A stretch of DNA of 15,893 nucleotides from an uncultured Collinsella sp. (GTDB lineage Bacteria > Actinomycetota > Coriobacteriia > Coriobacteriales > Coriobacteriaceae). Of the stretch, positions 7,351 through 12,952 are shown piece by piece. The notes beneath the pieces are model-generated. The model did not search any database. It had not been told where the DNA came from and was given only the letters and a program-made list of their open reading frames with translations. Every line of letters begins with the position of its first letter. Positions within the stretch are counted from its first letter, which is position 1. A program made the translations under genes and the position numbers. The stretch lies in assembly GCA_902491395.1 (NCBI GenBank), contig CABUHO010000036.1, positions 1-15,893 of the forward strand, read 5' to 3'.

Positions 7351-7399
7351 GACTGTTAGGCGAACGGTCAGGCAAAAGAGGATGAAAGGCGGCAAGCGC

Positions 7400-8062
7400 A
7401 TGAACGATAACGCAGCGAACACCCCTGTGGCCGACGCCGCCCCCGCGCCCGATAGCGCAGCAAAGCGCCTGACAGGTGACGAGCGCCGTCGCGAGATTCT
7501 CGCCGCCGTGCGCGCCGTGAGCTCCGAGCTGGGCGTGTCCCACCTATCGGTATCGGCCGTGACCAAGCGAGCCGGCTGCACGCGCTCGCTGTTCTACCAC
7601 TACTTCGCCGACATGGACGCCGCCGTCACCGCCGTCATGGACGAAGCGATCGACGGTTTTATCGCCGAACTCGAGCAGTGGAACGCCGGCCGCACCATCG
7701 GCGATATCGAGGGCGCGCTCGACACCGTCGCCCCGCTCTTCAAGCGCCTGGTCGTCAGCGGCCACGAACTGCCAAGCACGCTCACCTCAAGCAGCGGCGC
7801 GCTCTACGGCGGCTTTTTGCACAACGTGGTCCAGCGTGTGGCGCAGTATATCTGCGACACCACCGTGGTGGATTTTGTCGCCCACCACGAGCTGCGCATC
7901 GACCATGTCTACGAAACGTTCTACACCCTCATCATGGGCCTTTTGATGTATATCCGCACGCACCCCGATGTGCCCGACGAGACGGTCAAGGAAATCATCG
8001 CCTCGACACTCCACATCGAGGGCTATACCGCCAAGTATCCGGAGCGCAAGCCCCAGAACTGA
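7400..8062 (+). CDS. TetR/AcrR-family transcriptional regulator
   Basis: A 220-residue regulator with the TetR N-terminal DNA-binding fold at about residues 28-72. The recognition helix region reads VSAVTKRAGCTRSLFYHYFADMD, with the family-typical F-Y-x-Y-F at the end of the helix-turn-helix. The C-terminal two-thirds is helical and would form the dimer and ligand pocket; the ligand is not deducible. About 25 disordered Ala/Pro-rich residues precede the fold. I chose the ATG at 7400 because AAAGGCGG lies 7 bp upstream; an ATG at 7382 directly abuts its only ribosome-like bases. The gene diverges from the flavoprotein operon across twin palindromes and is followed 63 bp later by the DUF5692-like gene, so it probably regulates both sides and itself. 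Confidence 0.9.
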   Translation: MNDNAANTPVADAAPAPDSAAKRLTGDERRREILAAVRAVSSELGVSHLSVSAVTKRAGCTRSLFYHYFADMDAAVTAVMDEAIDGFIAELEQWNAGRTIGDIEGALDTVAPLFKRLVVSGHELPSTLTSSSGALYGGFLHNVVQRVAQYICDTTVVDFVAHHELRIDHVYETFYTLIMGLLMYIRTHPDVPDETVKEIIASTLHIEGYTAKYPERKPQN

Positions 8063-8079
8063 CGACATTTGGCCAAACT

Positions 8080-8107
8080 GCCCGCGATCAGAAGAGGGGC
8101 CGCGGGC
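8080..8107 (+). other. Small hairpin between tetR and membrane gene
   Basis: GCCCGCG (8080-8086) pairs with CGCGGGC (8101-8107) around a 14-base loop. No T-tract follows, so it is not an obvious terminator. It sits just before the AAGGAG ribosome site of the next gene and might modulate mRNA stability or translation; that is a guess. Confidence 0.3.
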
Positions 8108-8125
8108 GTGTGAAAGGAGAGCAGC

Positions 8126-9133
8126 ATGCTGTTCGATGTTTGGGGTAGCGATACCCTTATCCACTGGGCCGGCTGGGCCATGGTCTTTATTGGCCTCATC
8201 GTGCTCAACGAGGTCGGCCGCCGCACCAAGCTGGGCGCGGCAATCATCTTTGGCGTGGCTCCGCTGGCCATGACCATCTACTGCATCGCCATCGCCGTCG
8301 GCGTCTCGCAGGGTGCCGAGTGGGCGCTCACCAACCCCACCCATGTGTACCAGAACAGCTGGTTCCACTACGCCAAGGTATACGCGGCGCTGGCCGGTTG
8401 CTGGGGCTTCATTGCCATTAAGTACCAGTGGGGAAAGATCGGCAAGGCACATTGGTTCCGCGCGTGGCCGTTTGTGATCGTCGCCATCAACATCATGATC
8501 GCCGTCGTGTCCGACTTCGAGAGCGCCTATCACTTCTTTGTCCTGGGCGAGTCCACCTGGGTCACCTCCGAGGGCGCCACGCAGCTGGCCGGCTGGAACA
8601 ACGTGTTCAACGGCATCGCCGGTATCATCAACATCTTCTGCATGACCGGTTGGTGGAGCGTCTACGCCTCCGAGGACAAGACCGACATGCTGTGGCCCGA
8701 TATGACCTGGGTCTACATCATCGCCTACGATATCTGGAACTTCTGCTACACCTACAACTGCCTGCCCACCCACTCCTGGTTCTGCGGCTTTGCGCTGCTG
8801 CTGGCGCCCACCGTCGCCGCCTTTATCTGGAACAAGGGCGGCTGGATCCAGAACCGCGCCTTTACGCTGGCCATTTGGTGCATGTTTGCCCAGGTGTTCC
8901 CGTACTTCCAGGAGGAGTCCATCTTTGTGACCCACTCCACGCTCGACCCCGGCGCCGCTACCGCGGTCTCGATCGCCGCACTGGTCGCCAACGTCGCCGC
9001 AATCATCTACATCGCCTACCGTGCCAAGAAGCTCGGCCGCAATCCCTACAAGCAGGATGTCTTTGAGGGCACCAGCGATTGGGAGAAGGCTACTGCTCGC
9101 CGCGCCAAGGTTGATTACGCGCACGCCGAGTAA
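8126..9133 (+). CDS. Polytopic membrane protein, DUF5692-like
   Basis: This 335-residue integral membrane protein has nine hydrophobic segments, roughly at residues 14-31, 37-60, 79-98, 110-129, 157-178, 192-210, 217-235, 243-261 and 276-298. It resembles the uncharacterised DUF5692 family of gut Actinobacteria and Firmicutes; that assignment is from memory. It is unusually rich in Trp (21 residues, about 6 percent), including paired WW at 176-177, with His and acidic residues near membrane faces (for example NSWFHY, DFESAYHFF, PTHSWFC). No signal peptide, known transporter motif or haem-binding motif stands out. The start is the ATG at 8126 with AAGGAG 6 bp upstream. It lies downstream of tetR and before a strong terminator, so tetR and this gene form one transcript. 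It may be the membrane partner of the divergent flavoprotein, or an exporter for the TetR ligand. Confidence 0.7.
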   Translation: MLFDVWGSDTLIHWAGWAMVFIGLIVLNEVGRRTKLGAAIIFGVAPLAMTIYCIAIAVGVSQGAEWALTNPTHVYQNSWFHYAKVYAALAGCWGFIAIKYQWGKIGKAHWFRAWPFVIVAINIMIAVVSDFESAYHFFVLGESTWVTSEGATQLAGWNNVFNGIAGIINIFCMTGWWSVYASEDKTDMLWPDMTWVYIIAYDIWNFCYTYNCLPTHSWFCGFALLLAPTVAAFIWNKGGWIQNRAFTLAIWCMFAQVFPYFQEESIFVTHSTLDPGAATAVSIAALVANVAAIIYIAYRAKKLGRNPYKQDVFEGTSDWEKATARRAKVDYAHAE

Positions 9134-9202
9134 CATGTTGGTCGCTGTTGGCGCTTGGGCATAGGCCCGCCCGCCAGGATTTTCAATCCAATGTCTCGCA
9201 GA

Positions 9203-9245
9203 GCCCCCGGAAAGCGTTTCATGAACTCGCTTTCCGGGGGCTTTT
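9203..9245 (+). terminator. Intrinsic terminator of the tetR-membrane protein transcript
   Basis: A perfect 14-bp stem (9203-9216 GCCCCCGGAAAGCG with 9228-9241) and an 11-base loop are followed by TTTT at 9242-9245. It starts 70 bp after the stop codon at 9133. This is a textbook plus-strand terminator. Confidence 0.9.
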
Positions 9246-9373
9246 GTCGTTGCGTCTTATTCATCTATTCAAAAACATGCGCATATATAAAATCGGATTT
9301 CAAATCATACGGCGGCTCTATGGGGTCCCGTTTTTGGGTACAGTGTTGTCCCGATATTGAGCTTGGGGGATAT

Positions 9374-10873
9374 ATGAAAGATGAGACGACGGGCCAAGAG
9401 GATGCGGTCCAAGATGCAGAAGCATGCGCCGAGGCCCTGGAGAGCCTAGACCAGATCACACTAGACGAGCTCTCGTTTAGCGATTCGGCCGTCGACGCGC
9501 AGGACGAGGCACACGAAGGCACCGAGGACGAAGACAGCGACGCCAAAGACGCTCCTGACGAAGCCGAAGCCGAAGCCGAAGCCGAAGAGGACGATAGCGA
9601 GGCCGACGACCGGCCCGAATCCGACACGAGCGAGGAAACCATCTTGCTCGACAGCTTGCCGGCCGAAGATTCGCTGACCCGCGAGCTCCCTGGCTTAGGC
9701 TCCGCGCCTGCCGTGGACGAGACCATCGCCATGGGCGATATTCCCCTACCGTCCGTTCCTTCGGCACATGAGGCCGAGGTTCGTCATCGTAAGATGTCGC
9801 CCAAGCGCCGCAACCTGATGGTTGCCGGCGTTGTAGCCGTCGCGCTCGTCGCCGGCGGCGCAGGCTATGCTGCCTGGAACGGATATCAACAAGAGCAGGC
9901 TGCCGCTGTCGCCGCCAGTGCACACACGATGATGTCGGTGCAGATTGGCGTGCACGCCGCGGGCCTCGACTGCTCAACTGGCTCCAAGATTCCCGTGCAG
10001 GTGAGTGGGCAGGATTCCGACGGTTCTTCCGTGAGCGAAACGCTCTATGTTGACGAGCACGGCCGTGGCATCAAACTGCTACCCGGTGACTACGCGCTCT
10101 CCATTGCCGCCTCCCCCATCGCGTCCGACGGCACCGTCTATACCGTGCCGACCACCAAGGCGCAGGTCACCATTAAGAGCGATGGGCAGGATTTGAGTGC
10201 CCAGGCCACCTTTAAGCTCAAGGTGCCTTCGGCCGACACGGTGACTGACGACCAAATCGATGCCGCCGCCAAGTATGCCGAGGAAGGCGGCGCGAGCTCC
10301 GCCGCCGCGGCAAAGATACTCCAGCAGGCGGCAATTACGCGCCGCGATGCCGCCGCCAACGCCGTGAGCGCAAGCGAGGCTCAGTCCGCCCGCGATGCCG
10401 ACGCTCGGCACAAGGCGACGAACCTGTATCAGCTCGATATTCCGGTTGAGTGGTATGGCAAGGTCGCAACCTGGCAAAACGGCAGCACGCTGTGCATTTA
10501 TCTGGGCGATGACGCCAATACGCCGCTCGTGACGCTCGTCGCCGTGCGCGAGGGCGAGAGCTTTACGCCCGATGAAGGCGATACGGTTTTGGGTGCGGCC
10601 AATCTAGGCAACGGTTATACCGTCTACGCCAGCGGCCCCGTCTATCCGTACGTGGTGCCCCAGACCATCAACGGACGGACGCAGAATCCCGTGTCAACCT
10701 ACCCCATGGACACGGCCATTGAGCTTGTCGAGCTCACGACCGGCAACCGCTATACGTATAGCCAGATCAAGAACGTACTGGTCGGCAAAGACGGCAAGGC
10801 AGACGCCGCGACCAAACTCGAAACCGACTACCTCGCCCAGATTCTCCTGCCGAGCATCAAGGCCCAGGACTAG
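9374..10873 (+). CDS. Single-pass membrane protein with acidic cytoplasmic arm, unknown function
   Basis: I do not recognise this 499-residue protein. Residues 1-135 are strongly acidic and disordered, with an EAEAEAEAEE run at about 64-72. A basic stretch (RHRKMSPKRRN, 137-147) precedes one membrane helix at about 148-168 (LMVAGVVAVALVAGGAGYAAW). The positive-inside rule puts the acidic arm in the cytoplasm and the remaining 330 residues outside. The outer part has a beta-rich region (190-280), an Ala-rich helical stretch (295-350) and a second globular part to the C-terminus. The arm carries three Glu-Thr motifs (DETTG, EETIL, DETIA) that resemble phospho-Thr sites read by FHA domains. The ATG at 9374 follows GGGGGA; the open frame extends upstream but runs through the terminator. 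It looks like a single-gene transcript. Confidence 0.75.
   Translation: MKDETTGQEDAVQDAEACAEALESLDQITLDELSFSDSAVDAQDEAHEGTEDEDSDAKDAPDEAEAEAEAEEDDSEADDRPESDTSEETILLDSLPAEDSLTRELPGLGSAPAVDETIAMGDIPLPSVPSAHEAEVRHRKMSPKRRNLMVAGVVAVALVAGGAGYAAWNGYQQEQAAAVAASAHTMMSVQIGVHAAGLDCSTGSKIPVQVSGQDSDGSSVSETLYVDEHGRGIKLLPGDYALSIAASPIASDGTVYTVPTTKAQVTIKSDGQDLSAQATFKLKVPSADTVTDDQIDAAAKYAEEGGASSAAAAKILQQAAITRRDAAANAVSASEAQSARDADARHKATNLYQLDIPVEWYGKVATWQNGSTLCIYLGDDANTPLVTLVAVREGESFTPDEGDTVLGAANLGNGYTVYASGPVYPYVVPQTINGRTQNPVSTYPMDTAIELVELTTGNRYTYSQIKNVLVGKDGKADAATKLETDYLAQILLPSIKAQD
9560..9583 (+). repeat. Hexanucleotide microsatellite GAAGCC x4
   Basis: Four exact tandem GAAGCC units encode Glu-Ala repeats in the acidic arm of the membrane protein. 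Gain or loss of units would keep the frame and change only arm length. Confidence 0.8.
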
Positions 10874-10880
10874 CCGGGCG

Positions 10881-10930
10881 CATCATGGTGCTCCCCAACC
10901 GTGATGAAGGGGCCAGGAGGTCCTGGCCCC
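10881..10930. terminator. Two hairpins between convergent genes
   Basis: The 73-bp gap between two converging stop codons holds two hairpins. The first pairs 10881-10888 (CATCATGG) with 10899-10906 (one G-T pair). The second pairs GGGGCCAGGA at 10909-10918 with 10921-10930. The second is very GC-rich and would work from both sides, although neither strand has a clear T-tract. Confidence 0.6.
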
Positions 10931-10946
10931 ACAGATCCGTAGATGG

Positions 10947-12299
10947 TTAGGCAAGGAGCCACTTCCATGCGGGAACAACGTGTACCACACCGTGCTCGCA
11001 TGGAATATCGGCCTGCTCATCCATGGTAACGATTGCCGACTCGCCAAGATCGAACTGGGCCATCGAGGCATCAAGCGCGGCAATTTCGCGCTCGCGCGTT
11101 TTCTCACTTGCCATATCCACACTCACCTGAATCAGGCTATAAGCCCGCATGAGAAGTGCGTCCCCAGCCACAAAGTCCACCTCATGGCTTTTGCTCTTCT
11201 CTTTGATCAGCAGGCGGCAGACCGATCCGATCCTCACCGCGGGAGTCCTTCTTCTTAGCGCGTTGAACACTGCGGTCTCGAGCCTCTGGCCCTGGTCCAA
11301 TGCCGATGCGGGAGAGAATGCTCCAAACATCGCAGGATCGACAGCGTAGACCTTAGACGCAGACCGCATGTTATTTGCCAGTGAACGCGTGAACTCCGGC
11401 ACGGAGAACAGCAGGTAGGCATCCTCATAATACTCAAGTAAGTCGCTGAGCGAATTACGACTGACGGGTATCTGCCTGCTCTTGAACTCGTTGTACACTT
11501 TGTTCACCGACAGCTCTCGTCCCGAAGATGCCATACACCGCGTCAGGAACAGAGATGCCAGGCGAGGGTTCTTGACGTCGTAACGTTCAACGATGTCCAT
11601 GGCGACCGTTCGCGAAGCATATTCCTGTAGCAGCTGAATCGCGTCTGCGGGCGTCTGCTCAAGTGTCGCGATGAATCCCCCTCGTTCAAGATATCCGATC
11701 AGATGATGTCGAAGCAGCGCTGCATCGCTTGGGGAAAAGGTCGCATCTGGCTCGAAAACGCTCCCCGTCTTATATCGAACGTATTCCGAAAAACTCAACG
11801 GAAAAAGCTCTCGTATAAGAGAACGACCCCTGAACTCGCTCTTAAGTTCTGAGGACAGCATCTTAGAAGAAGATCCCGTCACATAGACGGTCGCTTTCTC
11901 CGTATCGACTACGCGCCGCAGAAACGCACCCCATTCGGGAATTTCCTGGATCTCGTCAAAGAAAATGTAAGCGCCCTCGGTTCGAGCAGCAGGATGCAGC
12001 GCATAGAACGTGTCAAGCACGTCCGCCAGCAGCGATGGCTCATACGGGCGCAAGCGCTCGTCCTCAAAATTAAAGTAAAGCATCCGGTCAAGCTCGACGC
12101 CCCGGCCTTGAAGCCGCTGCATCTCCTGATACAGGCGATACGTCTTTCCACAACGGCGGGCCCCCACAACCACATTTACGATGTTGTCGCGCTTTGGCTC
12201 CTGTGGGTTTCCCAGATCAAGGTCTCGCTCAAAGACCTGCGGAACCCCCTGCTGTTCAAAGTCCTTTATTTTCTGGGCGATCAAATCGTTGAATGCCAT
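10947..12299 (-). CDS. AAA+ ATPase with DUF4143-type C-terminal domain
   Basis: This 450-residue protein belongs to the bacterial ATPase group that pairs an N-terminal AAA+ domain with a DUF4143-like C-terminal part. Walker A is GARRCGKT (46-53), Walker B is YIFFDEIQ (111-118), and the sensor 1 region is VYVTGSSS (138-145). A middle helical, winged-helix-like region spans about 240-300. The C-terminal region has E341, then HEVDFV (372-377) and Q391, a pattern like a PD-(D/E)xK nuclease fold; whether it cuts DNA is unknown. These ATPases are widespread in gut bacteria and vary between strains, and their role is not established. The ATG at 12297-12299 has GGAG 5 bp upstream. It is transcribed alone, convergent with the preceding gene. 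Its promoter lies in a long inverted repeat. Confidence 0.85.
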   Translation of the reverse strand: MAFNDLIAQKIKDFEQQGVPQVFERDLDLGNPQEPKRDNIVNVVVGARRCGKTYRLYQEMQRLQGRGVELDRMLYFNFEDERLRPYEPSLLADVLDTFYALHPAARTEGAYIFFDEIQEIPEWGAFLRRVVDTEKATVYVTGSSSKMLSSELKSEFRGRSLIRELFPLSFSEYVRYKTGSVFEPDATFSPSDAALLRHHLIGYLERGGFIATLEQTPADAIQLLQEYASRTVAMDIVERYDVKNPRLASLFLTRCMASSGRELSVNKVYNEFKSRQIPVSRNSLSDLLEYYEDAYLLFSVPEFTRSLANNMRSASKVYAVDPAMFGAFSPASALDQGQRLETAVFNALRRRTPAVRIGSVCRLLIKEKSKSHEVDFVAGDALLMRAYSLIQVSVDMASEKTREREIAALDASMAQFDLGESAIVTMDEQADIPCEHGVVHVVPAWKWLLA

Positions 12300-12306
12300 G
12301 ATTCTC

Positions 12307-12368
12307 CAATCTTGCTCTCTAGCTAATCAAAATTATACTGATTCTTGATTAATTAGAGAGCAAGATTG
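12307..12368. promoter_or_regulatory. 24-bp inverted repeat around the ATPase promoter
   Basis: Arms 12307-12330 and 12345-12368 are reverse complements with two non-Watson-Crick positions, around a 14-base loop. The loop region holds a perfect minus-strand -10 (TATAAT at 12332-12337), 33 bp upstream of the ATPase start codon. On the plus strand it holds TATACT at 12334-12339, 16 bp after TTGCTC. The transcript of the ATPase would start inside one arm. This geometry suggests an autoregulatory operator, or alternatively another palindromic element that supplied a promoter. Confidence 0.6.
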
Positions 12369-12380
12369 TGTGTAGCTTGA

Positions 12381-12410
12381 TTAACACTTAAGCAAGTTTT
12401 TCACTATTAT
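12381..12410 (+). promoter_or_regulatory. Sigma-70-like promoter on plus strand
   Basis: A -35 of TTAACA (12381-12386) and a -10 of TATTAT (12405-12410) each match five of six consensus bases, with an 18-bp spacer. Expected transcription start is near 12417. There is no coding sequence ahead of it before the terminator at 12463-12507. Confidence 0.45.
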
Positions 12411-12416
12411 TGCTCC

Positions 12417-12507
12417 GAAGGATATCGAGTGGCTAAGAGGACAACCGAGCTCGAATGCGACTCCCCGAGCAGCCAATTTGGCAGTCAATTTGGGACGGGG
12501 CTTTTTT
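12417..12507 (+). ncRNA. Candidate small RNA of about 90 nt
   Basis: A good promoter and an intrinsic-type terminator frame about 90 bases with no open reading frame of note. Inside, TCGAG (12425-12429) can pair with CTCGA (12450-12454). The stretches GAGTGGCTAAGAGG and CTCGAATGC resemble tRNA D- and T-arm sequence, but no anticodon or acceptor stem can be drawn. It does not match the conserved SRP RNA, 6S or tmRNA cores I know. It may be a small regulatory RNA, or a buffer that stops transcription entering the next region. Confidence 0.35.
12463..12507 (+). terminator. Plus-strand intrinsic terminator of the candidate small RNA
   Basis: CCCCG (12463-12467) pairs with CGGGG (12496-12500), followed by CTTTTTT. 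Between them, two near-identical copies of CAGYCAATTTGG can pair with each other to extend the stem with internal bulges. No protein gene on the plus strand precedes it within 1.5 kb. Confidence 0.55.
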
Positions 12508-12541
12508 GACTACCCTCCCCCTGCAGAAAAATCCCTAACGC

Positions 12542-12608
12542 AGTTGCGGTGAAATAGAGATTGTTTTTGCTGGTCAAACCGCAAAACAGTCCCTATTTCA
12601 CCGCAACT
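12542..12608. repeat. Long palindromic element, family 2
   Basis: Arms 12542-12567 and 12583-12608 pair over 26 positions, with one G-T pair and one mismatch, around a 15-base loop. The outer 16 bases are perfect (AGTTGCGGTGAAATAG). It ends 24 bp short of the stop codon of the small minus-strand gene that follows. Size, stem length and position after a stop match the family 1 elements, although the sequence differs. Confidence 0.8.
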
Positions 12609-12632
12609 TATTGGTGGTCTTTTGGGTGGCAC

Positions 12633-12818
12633 TCAGCGCCAGGGGTCGGCTTCGAACATTGGCTCGCGCTCGGGTCGTCGGTCGCTGTAGGGGTCGTAGC
12701 CGTCGTCGTCCTCGTTCTCGGCACGGATATAGGGGTCGCGCGGCTTAGGCGCCGGCTTAGGCGCAGGCTTGGGTGCGGCATCGGTCGCCGGTGCATTCGT
12801 CTTGTTCTCGTCTTTCAT
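12633..12818 (-). CDS. Small Pro-rich, acidic hypothetical protein
   Basis: A 61-residue protein that I do not recognise. It starts MKDENKTNAPATDAAPKP, has a (APKP)-type repeat at about residues 13-25, and then a charged stretch with an acidic EDDDGY run and a DRRPEREP segment. It ends FEADPWR. It has no membrane segment, no Cys and almost no hydrophobic core, so it should be disordered. The ATG at 12816-12818 is chosen because AAGGAG lies 8 bp upstream; an in-frame ATG two codons earlier is too close to that site. It follows the clpB terminator, so it is probably transcribed separately or by read-through from clpB. The ribosome site and codon use support a real gene; function is unknown. Confidence 0.6.
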   Translation of the reverse strand: MKDENKTNAPATDAAPKPAPKPAPKPRDPYIRAENEDDDGYDPYSDRRPEREPMFEADPWR

Positions 12819-12870
12819 CTGCATAGCTCCTTGCCATGTACTCATGTTCAACACCATCGATTGTCGCACG

Positions 12871-12905
12871 AAAAAGGGCGGCGGACCCAATTGGATCCGC
12901 CGCCC
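12871..12905 (-). terminator. Intrinsic terminator of clpB
   Basis: GGGCGGCGGA (12876-12885) pairs with TCCGCCGCCC (12896-12905), and inner pairs CCAA/TTGG close the top. On the minus strand TTTTT (12871-12875) follows. It lies 47 bp past the clpB stop codon. Confidence 0.9.
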
Positions 12906-12952
12906 TTGGCGTTTAGAGACTGCTGGCAGATTTTAAGGCATGTCCCATAAAT

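Noticed and set aside
7787..9136. 449-codon open frame antisense to tetR and the DUF5692-like gene
   Set aside because: It spans two real plus-strand genes and their gap, with no family signature.
9155..9373. N-terminal extension of the acidic membrane protein
   Set aside because: It would read through the strong terminator at 9203-9245. The ATG at 9374 has a ribosome site and fits better.
12421..12470. Possible tRNA, from D-arm-like and T-arm-like stretches
   Set aside because: There is no room for an anticodon arm between the two pieces, and no acceptor stem pairs.
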